52,500 nucleotides of DNA from Neocallimastix lanati (nom. inval.) (lineage: Eukaryota > Neocallimastigomycota > Neocallimastigomycetes > Neocallimastigales > Neocallimastigaceae). Under the pieces are notes generated by a model, which made no database searches, was not told the origin of the DNA, and saw nothing but the letters and a program-made list of their open reading frames with translations. This document shows, in pieces, positions 13,629 through 29,938 of the stretch (position 1 is its first letter; every line of letters starts with the position of its first letter). Location of the stretch: contig JACVTC010000020.1 in the NCBI GenBank assembly GCA_016946835.1, positions 1,022,501 through 1,075,000 of the forward strand. Reading direction: 5' to 3'. The translations under genes were made by a program, and so were the position numbers.

Positions 13629-14055
13629 TTAAAAAGGAAAAAGAATTATATTATATATATTATATAATGGATAATTAAATGAAAATTTTTTATTTCTATT
13701 AATAGTATTTATAGAACCAATAAAAAAAATAACAAAAAAAAAAAAAACACTTATAAATATATCCTTTTTACATATTTTTAAAACATCAACTTTACTATTA
13801 AATTTTATTTTCAAAATATCCACTTTATTATTAAATCTATTAAATAAAAAAAAAATAAAAAAAAAAAAAAAGACTTATATTTAATATTCAAAGAAAATAA
13901 AAAATAAATAAAAAATAAATTAAAATAAAAAGTGGAGATCCATTGTTAGGTGGAAGTCTCTCCTTTTTTTTTTTATTTTTTTATATTTTTTTTTATATTA
14001 TTTTATTTTTATCTACTTTCGAGTCGACAAACAATGTTCTGGATTAAAAAAATCA
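13629..14055 (-). other. Possible degraded coding fragments (internal 33-bp duplication)
   Basis: On the minus strand, 13834-13735 reads a frame with an 11-residue repeat: KVDILKIKFNS followed by KVDVLKICKKD, from two 33-bp units differing mostly at conservative positions. Upstream blocks of higher complexity at 14045-14005 (NPEHCLSTRK followed by GTAGAT, donor-like) and 13964-13925 (LPPNNGSPLF) are separated by T/A runs. The joints are speculative. No family is recognised and the pieces may be chance. Confidence 0.2.
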
Positions 14056-14870
14056 TTTAAATATAAAAAAAAAATTTTTTTTTAATCTATTTTTTTTTTT
14101 TTCCTTTCGTTTCATTGCCAATTAAAATTTTCAAACTAAATTAAGGGTTAATATTTAAATTAAAATATATTTATATTTATATATATTTATATATAATATA
14201 TTTATACATATATTTTTAAATCCATATCATATTTATAATATTTTTTTTTTTTATTTTTTACATAATATATATTGAACAGATTATTACTTATAATAAATAA
14301 TTTTTTTTTTAGTTATTGATACCTTAAGACTTTTCTTCTAAAGTTGATAATATTTTATTAAAAAAAAAAAATTCATTAGGATTAATTATTATTTTATTGA
14401 TCATCATGTATTTTTTTTGTTTTGTTTTGTATCATTTGTTAATAATATAAGGAAGTACATAATAATAATATTAATAATAATTTGTTAATTTATTGAATGG
14501 ATTAAAAAAATACATTATTCTATACATATTCTATACATGGGAGTATTAAATACAAAAGGAGATACATTATTACCATATTACCAATGGATTAAAAAAAGTC
14601 AAATAATAAATAATATATCTATATTGAATTAGAATTAGAAATTAGATAATTTTAATTTATTTCAAAATAATAAAATAAAAGAAATTGATAATAATAATAA
14701 AAAAAAAAATATAATTAATTTAGTATTATAATTTATCTATTTGTAATATCTTTTATTATTATGGTTATTTAATTATTGATATCTATTATTAATTCTTATT
14801 ATTTAATTATTACTACAAATTAGTATTATTATGCTCATTTAATTAACTATTAAATTAATATATTTAAATA

Positions 14871-14978
14871 TTATTTATTTATTATTTATTATTTATTATT
14901 TATTATTCAATTATTTATTATTTATTATTTATTATTTATTATTTATTATTTATTATTTATTATTTATTATTTATTATT
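14871..14978. repeat. Second heptamer (TTATTAT)n block
   Basis: Same 7-bp unit as the 12.1 kb array, with a TTCAATTA interruption near 14907. It ends directly at the border of the complex-sequence region. Confidence 0.85.
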
Positions 14979-15162
14979 AATAATACTTTATATTTTTTTT
15001 TTTATCTCTAGGGTGTTGTACACACTTTACTTCTGAGAAAAGATATTTTATATATATAAACATATGTATTATTTTTTTGCTATTAACGTTTGTAAAAAAA
15101 AAAAAAAAAAAAGGTCCTGAAAAACTTTTTATTCCTTCATTCAAATTTAATTTTATGAACAT
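14977..15162 (-). pseudogene. Open frame with a T-run, paralogous to the fragment at 15485-15550
   Basis: A 61-codon minus-strand frame starts MFIKLNLNEGIKSFSGP, passes through a T run (six Phe), and continues TNVNSKKIIHMF to KCVQHPRDKKKN. IKLNLNEGIKSF matches LKINLKDGIESF encoded at 15544-15510, with L/I, N/K, E/D and K/E exchanges and a synonymous Phe codon change. That pattern points to former coding in this frame. Product unknown. The homopolymer in the frame makes an intact protein doubtful. Confidence 0.35.
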
Positions 15163-15221
15163 CTTCTTATTATAATCCTTTTTTTAGTACATAATAATAA
15201 TAACCTCTCTTTATGTTTCAC

Positions 15222-15252
<31 letters not shown>

Positions 15253-15274
15253 CTTTAACGTCAACTTTTATTTT

Positions 15275-15382
15275 TAATTAATTATTTATTTTTTTACTAC
15301 TTTTCTTTTTAATTAATTAATTATTTATTTTTTTACTACTTTTCTTTTTAATTAATTATTTATTTATTTACTCTTTTTACTT
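15275..15382. repeat. Short tandem repeat, ~40-bp units
   Basis: Two to three copies of AATTAATTATTTATTTTTTT ACTACTTTTCTTTTT with slight length variation. Confidence 0.7.
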
Positions 15383-15484
15383 ATTTAATTAACATTTGAA
15401 AATGTCATTGGAAAAAAAAAAAAAATTTTCTCGAGAAACTTTTTTTTTTTTTTTTTCCTTTTTCTAAGTCTATTTTATGGATTT

Positions 15485-15544
15485 CTACTTATTTACTAAG
15501 TCTCTCTCGAAACTTTCTATTCCATCCTTCAAATTTATTTTAAG

Positions 15545-15550
<6 letters not shown>
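15485..15550 (-). pseudogene. Fragment paralogous to 14977-15162
   Basis: Minus-strand frame EDLKINLKDGIESFERDLVN followed by Lys and TAG (15487-15485), directly after an A run that ends in AAAGAG. Its first half is similar at protein level to the 15162 fragment. No ATG. It may be an exon or a relic. Confidence 0.3.
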
Positions 15551-15577
<27 letters not shown>

Positions 15578-15631
15578 ATTAATAATATAGGTAACACTAT
15601 TTACATAATACTTTAACATTATAGTCATTAA

Positions 15632-15832
15632 CTAACTATATATATATAGAAGTTGAGAATCGCAAGAGAGTGTGTAAAAATGGAATGTACCGATCCCTAT
15701 GAATGTAATAATGTATTGTATACTATTGAATTGCCTCCTGTATACTAATACTGTTTGTATTAGGAAAGGATAAAATATGAGTGAAATAAAATAGGTTAGG
15801 ATGAGATGTGATGATATGAGATATTGTAATCT
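15632..15832 (-). other. 66-codon open frame without ATG, hydrophobic
   Basis: A stop-free minus-strand frame in comparatively G+C-rich sequence reads segments such as LILTYFISLIFYPFLIQTVL and FIGIGTFHFYTLSCDSQ before TAG. A membrane-like exon is possible. On the plus strand the same DNA holds a small ATG frame (15680-15748: MECTDPYECNNVLYTIELPP..). I cannot tell which, if either, is used. Confidence 0.2.
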
Positions 15833-15842
15833 TTATAAATCA

Positions 15843-15939
15843 ATATTATTATTATTATTATTACTACTATTAATATTATTATTATTGTTATTATTATTAT
15901 TATTATTATTACTATTATTATTATTATTATTGTTATTAC

Positions 15940-15982
<43 letters not shown>

Positions 15983-16037
15983 GTTATTACTATTATTATT
16001 ATTATTATTATTATTTATTATTGTTGTTGTTGTTATT

Positions 16038-16073
<36 letters not shown>

Positions 16074-16075
16074 TC
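15843..16075. repeat. ATT/TTA triplet microsatellite
   Basis: Long imperfect ATT repeat with ACT and GTT variants. The poly-Leu frame read through it (15801-16121) is an artefact. Confidence 0.9.
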
Positions 16076-16429
16076 ATTATTCATCATTATTTGTCATTAT
16101 TCATTATCATATAATACATAACTAAGCATTCAACACTATTGATGTTGTCTGGATTTCTCATTTGCGGTGGGTTATAAATATTTTCACTTCTTCTTTAACC
16201 TTCTCCTCTCCCCTTTCAATAAGTGTTCATATTATAAATAAAAATAAACGATTTTTTTTAATATTATTATTTATAAAAAAATGAAAATAAAAATGAAAAT
16301 AAAAATAAAAATAGAAATAAAAATAGAAATAGAAATAAAAATAAAAGAATATATATATTTATATGTATGTATATTTATATATTTGTATATACATATATAC
16401 ATCTATACATCTATTTTACCTCTATATTC

Positions 16430-16757
16430 TCATATACCTTCATATCTATATCTACACATCCATATTCTCACATATACTTACCCCTACACATCTACACATC
16501 CATACTCTCGCATATATTTATCACTACACATCTACACATCCACACATCCATACTCTCACATATACTTACCCCTATACATATACACATCTACACATCCATA
16601 CTCTCACATATATTTATGCCTACACATCTACACATCCATACTCTCGCATATACTTACCCCTACACATCTACACATCCATACTCTCGCATATACTTACCCC
16701 TACACATCTACACATCCATACTCTCGCATATACTTACCCTTACACATCTACACATGA
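16430..16757. repeat. 40-bp minisatellite, C-rich
   Basis: The unit CTCGCATATACTTACCCCTA CACATCTACACATCCATACT is repeated about 7-8 times; exact 40-bp spacing is seen at 16641, 16681 and 16721, with older diverged copies upstream. Because 40 is 1 mod 3, every plus-strand frame is open and encodes the same peptides in rotation (hence three overlapping 150-aa frames). It is very unlike the surrounding A/T desert because one strand is C-rich and almost G-free. Confidence 0.92.
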
Positions 16758-17069
16758 TGACCTCCCTTATTATCGGTCAATATTATCATTATTATCATTA
16801 TTATCATATTATCATAATATCATCATAAATATCATGTAAATATCATGATAATCATTTGAATCTTTAGTAGAATTCTTTTTTTTTTTTTTTTTTTTTTTTT
16901 GTTGTTGTTTGCTTTCTCCAAAAAAAAAGATTAGTGACCGTTTCAACCGAATCGATACTATTCTATCCTTTATAAATATATCTTTTTTTTTTTTTTTTTT
17001 CTTTAGTAAAATAATAAACTTTATTATTATTTCCAATAGTAATGGTATGATAAGCGTGATGTCGTGATT

Positions 17070-17098
<29 letters not shown>

Positions 17099-17100
<2 letters not shown>

Positions 17101-17374
17101 GTTTTTTGTTTTTTTATATCGTTCTTTTTTAATTATAGTATTGGGGGATATTGGTATGAGAGTGAGGAGTGAGGATCACACCCTTGGATTACAAAATTTG
17201 GTTAAAACAAAAATCCCAAGCCGTAAGGTTAATAGTTGTAAACTTCTGTTTCCCTACCCCCCCCTCCCTAGGGGTTTAATAAATGGTAATGCCCTGATAA
17301 TCACTCTTTTTTTTTTTTTTTGGGAGGGGATGTAATTCTTTTTCAAATGAAGGATGTTCATTACGTTGTCATAA

Positions 17375-17413
<39 letters not shown>

Positions 17414-17595
17414 TGTGTTGGCAAGTTAAGTCAGCTTCTTACTTCTTATTTCTTATTTTGGGCCCCCCTGGGGAATTTATCGATCTCATTGATGTGGATT
17501 CTGGGTGTCTTGGTTACTTTTTATCAAATACAATAAGCAGCTATTTTTTTTTTTTTTTTTTTTTTAATACTTCCATAGTATTTTTCAAAAATTAG
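17099..17595 (+). pseudogene. Two overlapping homopolymer-interrupted open frames
   Basis: Plus-strand frames of 78 and 91 codons (17099-17335 and 17320-17595) overlap in different phases at a T run. The first holds IGMRVRSEDHTLGLQNLVK and KLLFPYPPLPRGLINGNAL. The second holds GGDVILFQMKDVHYVVIT, then an A-run (poly-Lys), then GPPGEFIDLIDVDSGCLGYF. One shifted frame through the T run would join them. The minus strand is also partly open (PFIKPLGRGGVGKQKFTTIN), so coding direction is uncertain. EDHTLG resembles the RPB11/AC19 RNA-polymerase motif, but the rest does not follow that family. Confidence 0.25.
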
Positions 17596-17600
17596 CTTAA

Positions 17601-18231
17601 AACATGTCTTTAAAACAGGAAAAATTCAAATTTTATGCTTTTTCAACAACTTTTCCCAAAACAATAATTTAAACTGAAATGAAGGTAAATTCAACAGTTT
17701 AGCATACTTATATATATATATATATCAATGACTAAAACAACCTTATGAAATATATTTCAAAAACTCGTCATCCTTTAATTCATTGAATTTCAGTTTTTTT
17801 ATTTATTTATTTATTTATTTATTTATTGATTGATTGATTGATAATACGACTTATAAAAAAGCCCCCGTCAAAAGAGATTTATGGCTTACTTATAAAATAA
17901 ATTGCTAAATTCTTCTACGCCAAATACATAGAATTTAAAAAGCAAAAAAAAAAAAAAAAAAGCAAAAAACATGTAATGTATCCCAAAATGAGATCTTGAA
18001 TTATGAATTTTTTTATTTAATTTAAAAAAAAAAAAAAAAAAAAAAATTCACGCAACCACTCCAACTCCTATTCCTATTTCCACAAAAAAATTATTTTATT
18101 ATTTTTTTCATCTTTATCGATATTAACTTTTTATATTATTATTATTATTATTTATTTTTTTTTCTTTCGATCAATCTATCCTTTTTTTCTTAACAAATAC
18201 TTTGATTTTTTTTTATAATTTTTATAAGTTG

Positions 18232-18278
<47 letters not shown>

Positions 18279-18380
18279 TTTTTGATTTTTAGACCTTCAT
18301 TCCCATATTCCTATATATTCTAGATTTCTCAAATTATTGTATCAATTTTGATTAGAAGATTACCATTCCAAGCAAATAAA
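17601..18380. other. Mixed A/T-rich stretch without a recognisable gene
   Basis: Holds a TTTA/TTGA microsatellite (about 17798-17842) and several long homopolymers, including T runs at 18238-18270. No reading frame that I would defend. Confidence 0.5.
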
Positions 18381-18394
18381 TAAATAAAAAAAAA

Positions 18395-18486
18395 ATCCAT
18401 ATTTAGTAATACGTCCACTACAAAATAGAAAGAAAATAAAAAAAAAAAATTCATATTAAATAATACGTCCAATCCAAAATAGAAAG
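18395..18486 (-). repeat. 54-bp duplication with protein-level conservation (YFxxDVLxNMxF)
   Basis: Two copies, with ACGTCC at 18411 and at 18465. On the minus strand one reads YFGLDVLFNMNF and the other YFVVDVLLNMDF; in the other minus frames at least one copy is broken by a stop. The pattern of conservative exchange suggests the unit was once translated. Each copy is flanked by A/T runs. Confidence 0.4.
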
Positions 18487-18492
18487 ATAGAA

Positions 18493-18523
<31 letters not shown>

Positions 18524-18611
18524 TTCAAAATTTTCATTTTGAATATTTTTTTTATAAAGTGAATCGTAATATATATATAATAATATTAAAAAAAAAAAAA
18601 TTTAAGTTTAT

Positions 18612-18835
18612 ATGTATATTTATATATTTATCCTACTCCTCTTATATATATATATATATATATATTATTTATTATTTATTATTATTATTATTATTTTTTT
18701 TTTCATGTTTGATCTAATAGGGAGTATAAAGTATATCTCTACCTATACAACCTACCCTCCTCCTCCCCCAATCACCTTACCCACACACATACATACACAC
18801 ATACACATAACACACCCATGCTCATAGGATTCGGA
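18612..18835 (+). other. CA/CCT-rich block
   Basis: TA repeats and ATT repeats are followed by a C-rich, G-poor section (18750-18822, with CCTCCTCCCCCAATCACC and CACACACATACATACACACA). The 71-codon frame across it is low-complexity and I do not consider it a gene. Confidence 0.5.
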
Positions 18836-18962
18836 CTACCTTAATCTGAACGGTAGATTCAATAGAATTCAATGGAAATACCATTTTTCATCATCATTAA
18901 TCCTAAAAAAAAAAAAAAAAAAAAAAAAAACTCTACAAATTAAATTACATTACGTTTGTTAG

Positions 18963-18990
<28 letters not shown>

Positions 18991-18998
<8 letters not shown>

Positions 18999-19053
18999 AC
19001 AATCCCTCATAAAATACGAAAACAATCGACGAAGTTGAACCTTTTTGCTTTTA
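18991..19053 (-). other. Exon-like block (KVQLRRLFSYFMRDCRV)
   Basis: Minus-strand reading between two A/T runs gives KSKKVQLRRLFSYFMRDCRV. The block at 20926 begins with the same KVQL-coding motif (AAGGTTCARCTT). No ATG, no confirmed splice sites. Confidence 0.15.
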
Positions 19054-19107
19054 AAAAAAAAAAATATTGTCAACTAAAAAATGTCTTTGTTCCCCATCAT
19101 TAACTTT

Positions 19108-19146
<39 letters not shown>

Positions 19147-19147
<1 letters not shown>

Positions 19148-19248
19148 CATATATTGAACGCCCTGCCAAAAAGAGCACTCAATATAAAATCATAAATATT
19201 ATTTATCATAAATCCTTTTCTGAATCTAAAGAAGAAACATCCAAAGGA
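19147..19248 (-). other. Exon-like block ending in a stop
   Basis: Minus-strand frame SFGCFFFRFRKGFMINNIYD then FILSALFGRAFNI and TGA. The opposite strand is open as well (SYIERPAKKSTQYKIIN), so this is weak. Confidence 0.15.
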
Positions 19249-19348
19249 TTTTTTTTTTATTCAATTATCATTGTAAACTTTAAAAAAAAAAAAAAAAGAA
19301 AAGATAATCATCTAGAAAAAAAGGTAAAAGATTTATTTCTGTTGTAAT

Positions 19349-19453
19349 TTAAAAATTTTTCCAATTCTTTTCACAGGCAAAGATTCCAGTGTGAGAAAAT
19401 CTAGGGATACTAACACCACAACTTGGACAACCTTTAGGGCCATCTTCTTGAGA
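19349..19453 (-). pseudogene. Terminal exon-like block with a CxxC (zinc-ribbon-like) motif
   Basis: On the minus strand an A tract is followed by ATAG, then a 34-codon frame that ends in TAA. It reads SQEDGPKGCPSCGVSIPRF followed by SHTGIFACEKNWKNF. The CPSCG knuckle with a later Cys and an adjacent His looks like half of a zinc-binding fold. A second frame through the same DNA is also open (KKMALKVVQVVVLVSLDF), so the reading is not unique. No upstream exon can be joined without doubt: the obvious phase-0 partner at 19644-19531 ends in TAG just before its donor. Confidence 0.28.
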
Positions 19454-19454
19454 C

Positions 19455-19496
<42 letters not shown>

Positions 19497-19530
19497 GGAT
19501 AATACTAATATCAAAATTTAAAAACCATAC

Positions 19531-19641
19531 CTAATTCGAGAAATCTAAAAGAATCCTAAATTGATACTTAGGATATTGAAAAATGTTAAAATCTTTGATT
19601 TCTGAAATAAATCTAAAAATCATTCTCCTTGTAAATAATTG

Positions 19642-19644
<3 letters not shown>
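19531..19644 (-). other. Exon-like open block
   Basis: Minus-strand frame KQLFTRRMIFRFISEIKDFN then IFQYPKYQFRILLDFSN, then TAG immediately followed by GTATGG. It lies between an A run (upstream) and another A run (downstream). No family recognised. Confidence 0.2.
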
Positions 19645-19672
<28 letters not shown>

Positions 19673-19676
<4 letters not shown>

Positions 19677-19713
19677 TTTTGAGAGTTTGAAGACATCTCT
19701 TTCCCAATAAAAC
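19673..19713 (-). repeat. Third, dispersed copy of the FYWERDVFKLSK block
   Basis: Same block as the 20541/20605 pair with two substitutions. In the FYWERDVFKLSK frame one is synonymous (GTC/GTT) and the other is S/T. In the competing open frame both would change the residue. Confidence 0.6.
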
Positions 19714-19878
19714 TTTTTTTTTATTTATTTCACTTGTTTTTTTACCATTTAATTTCTTATCCAAAGTCCTTAATGCTTTAGTCCATGAGTTAATGTGATA
19801 TAGTAAGGAATATTATTAATGAGATGATTAATAATACTTATACATGATAAGTTTTTTTTTTTTTTTTTTTTTTTTTAC

Positions 19879-20037
19879 CATTTTCTTAAAAGCAGCGTAA
19901 TTAAGATAGAGCACAGATTAGCTGAAAGAGGGGGGGGTATTCTCAATTCAACGAATAATATATACTATCATAGAGGACTAACATAAGAATTTTACGAGTT
20001 ACGAGATTTAAAATCCATAAAACTTCAATAAAGTCCT
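19879..20037 (-). other. Exon pair candidate with a 44-nt intron
   Basis: Minus strand: AATAG, then 20037..19966 reading DFIEVLWILNLVTRKILMLV-LYD, GTATAT donor, 44-nt intron with a C8 tract and CTTTCAG acceptor, then 19921..19879 reading NLCSILITLLLRK and a GTAAAA donor. The frame is kept across the join. The intron is much shorter than the five in genes 1 and 2 (180-439 nt), so this may be coincidence. Confidence 0.2.
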
Positions 20038-20170
20038 CTATTAATAATAATTTTTTTTTTTTTTTTTTTTTTTTTGAGGTTTAGAGAGCATCTGCTCTTA
20101 TTTAGACTAAAGGAGAGGAGATCAATTAAACTTCCCAAGTAAGGATTATTATTAGGATTAATTCCAAATA

Positions 20171-20300
20171 AATAAATTAACCCGGTATTTATTCATGATC
20201 CAGACGATGATGACTATGGTGAATTAACATCAGAAGCTAGTTCACTATAATGTTCAGCAAAAAAAAAAAAAAAATGATTCAATTGATCCGAAAATGAGAA
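20171..20300 (-). pseudogene. Frame with an internal T16 run and nonsense codons
   Basis: Minus strand: FSFSDQLNH, five Phe from a T16 run, AEHYSELASDVNSP, then TAG and TGA in the same frame, with SSSSGS between the two stops. The frame re-opens beyond the TGA and stays open to about 20074 (INTGLIYLFGINPNNNPYLG). Both stops are one C-to-T step from Gln or Arg codons, as expected for decay. The plus strand offers a rival reading ending DPDDDDYGELTSEASSL-TAA, so direction is open. Confidence 0.25.
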
Positions 20301-20494
20301 AACAAAAAAAAAAAAAAAAAATAGTTAACCCCTGTTTGTCCCCTTAAAAAAAAAAAAAAAAAGAAAAAAAAAATAAAACGCTTGAACGAAGATAGAAGTT
20401 AGAATTTTAGAGTTTTTACCTAATAGGGTGGTGTGGTGAGATTAGCTTCTTTAAAATTTTTTTTTTTTTTTTTAACCAAGCAAGCACCTCTTAA

Positions 20495-20540
<46 letters not shown>

Positions 20541-20543
<3 letters not shown>

Positions 20544-20647
20544 TTTTTGAGAGTTTGAAAACATCTCTTTCCCAATAAAACTTTTTTTTTTTTTTTTTTT
20601 TTTTTAGTTTTTGAGAGTTTGAAAACATCTCTTTCCCAATAAAACTT
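20541..20647 (-). repeat. Tandem 64-bp duplication: block plus T-run, FYWERDVFKLSK
   Basis: Two identical 42-bp blocks (starting 20541 and 20605) are each followed by a T run. Read on the minus strand after AAAAG they give FYWERDVFKLSKT. Duplicated together with the homopolymer, so the homopolymer predates the duplication. Confidence 0.75.
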
Positions 20648-20727
20648 TTTTTTTTTTTTTTTTGTTACGAAAAATCATGAACAATAGAGACTCTATCGAC
20701 GACGAAATGAAATTGTTATTTAATTTA

Positions 20728-20766
<39 letters not shown>

Positions 20767-20920
20767 TTTTTTTTTTTGAATTGACCTTGACTTTACCACC
20801 ACATAAATTTTTAATATTCAAAGAAAGCCAATTTTTTTTTTTTTCTTGATTTTATAAAATACAATAATATTTTTTCATGAGAAAGTTTCTTGATAGAATA
20901 AGGGCAGTGGAAAGCTGAAC

Positions 20921-20973
<53 letters not shown>

Positions 20974-20989
20974 ATCTTATACTTTAGAT

Positions 20990-21329
20990 ATACATTTCTA
21001 TAAAAAAAAAAAAAAAAATTATTAAATTAATATATACATATATGATATATATACATATATATTTTAGTTTATGTTTATGTTTTTACATATTTAATTTATT
21101 TTTATTTATTAATTTATTTATTTATTTATTTATTATTATTTTTTTTTTATAAAACTTTATAAAAATGAATATAAATATTAATATATATATAAATAATAAA
21201 TAATAAATATTAAATATAAATACAAATACTAATAATGATATTATTATTATTATTATTATTATTATCATTTTTTTTTCTTTTAAATTATAAAATATACATT
21301 TATAAATTAAGAATAAAGAAAAAAAAAAT

Positions 21330-21369
<40 letters not shown>

Positions 21370-22039
21370 CTCTTTCTCTTTTTTTTTTTAAAAAAAGAAA
21401 AAAAAAAAAAAAAAAAAAAAAAAAGTTGGAAGTATTAAATAAAAAAAAAGTCGTTATTTTAATTAAAAACTTTTACTATAGAAAGAATATAAAAATGTAA
21501 TTAAATAGAATTTCATAAGAATATAAATAAAATATATTTAAAAATAAAAACAAAAAAATATAAATATAAATAAAATATATTTAAAAATAAAAACAAAAAA
21601 ATAAAAATATAAATAAAATATATTTAAAAATAAAAACAAAAAAATAAAAATATAAATAAAATATATTTAAAAATAAAAACAAAAAAATAAAAATATAAAT
21701 AAAATATATTTAAAAATAAAAAAAAATAAAAATAAAAATATAAATAAAATATATTTAAAAATAAAAATAAAAATAAAAATAAAAAATAAATTGATAAAAG
21801 ATAGAGTTAAACTGAATTGAATTGGATTAAATTGTATTGAATACATCGATAGATAGATAGAATAGATAGATAGTTTGTTTGTTTGTTTGTTTTTTTTGGT
21901 TTAAATTTAAATTTTTTTTAATATTATTATTTTTATTAATTTTGGATTGACTTTTTGATTATTGACTTTTAACTTTATGAATTTGAAATGAAATTATTGA
22001 TGAATGATAGTATGACATTTATTTTTTTATTTTTATTCT

Positions 22040-22086
<47 letters not shown>

Positions 22087-22102
22087 TATTATTATTTTAC
22101 TC

Positions 22103-22133
<31 letters not shown>

Positions 22134-22200
22134 TTATTTTTTTATTATTATTTTTTTTTTATTTTATTTTTTTTTTTTTTTTTTATTTTTTTATTTTTTT
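20990..22200. other. A/T desert 3' of gene 2
   Basis: Holds TA and ATT microsatellites, a 43-bp minisatellite, GATA/GTTT tetramers (about 21845-21892) and a T run of about 43 nt near 22042-22085. Short frames at 21235-21438 and 21988-22203 are homopolymer artefacts. Confidence 0.7.
21520..21785. repeat. 43-bp minisatellite
   Basis: The unit ATAAATAAAATATATTTAAA AATAAAAACAAAAAAATAAAAAT recurs with an exact 43-bp period; the single C falls at 21551, 21594, 21637 and 21680. The last copies have lost the C and shortened. Confidence 0.9.
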
Positions 22201-22241
22201 TAGTTATTAATTTTTTATTTATTCCCCTCATCCTCTCTTAT
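22201..22241 (-). terminator. Probable 3' end region of gene 2 with AATAAA signals
   Basis: Immediately after the TAA stop the minus strand contains AATAAA overlapping the stop codon, and a second AATAAA at about 22223-22218, followed by A/T-rich sequence. In DNA this A/T-rich the hexamer is expected by chance, so the cleavage site is only suggested. Confidence 0.3.
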
Positions 22242-29935
<7,694 letters not shown>

Positions 29936-29938
29936 CTG

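Larger units (their letters stand above)
16860..20990. other. Complex-sequence region broken up by A/T homopolymers
   Basis: Blocks of 50-150 bp with ordinary base composition alternate with at least twenty A or T runs of 12-45 nt. Many blocks are open on one or both strands, and several have AG before or GT(A/G) after them at the homopolymer border. Duplicated blocks occur at 18395/18450 and at 19673/20541/20605. Candidate readings are listed separately. I cannot assemble a complete gene, and the strand is unresolved. It may be a relic gene or transposon riddled with homopolymer insertions, or a gene with many homopolymer-rich introns. Confidence 0.5.

Noticed and set aside
15801-16121. Poly-Leu membrane-like protein
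   Set aside because: ATT/TTA triplet microsatellite; no non-repeat domain.
16281-16839. Three overlapping ~155-aa Thr/His/Tyr repeat proteins
   Set aside because: All come from one 40-bp minisatellite read in three frames.
17172-17190. RNA polymerase subunit RPB11/AC19, from the hexapeptide EDHTLG
   Set aside because: The family needs further conserved sequence after this motif (NxLR.., then a GY.xPHP segment), which is absent in every frame.
16860-20990. A set of SINE-like insertions with poly-A tails
   Set aside because: A and T runs occur on both sides of blocks, with no consistent polarity and no target-site duplications that I can see.
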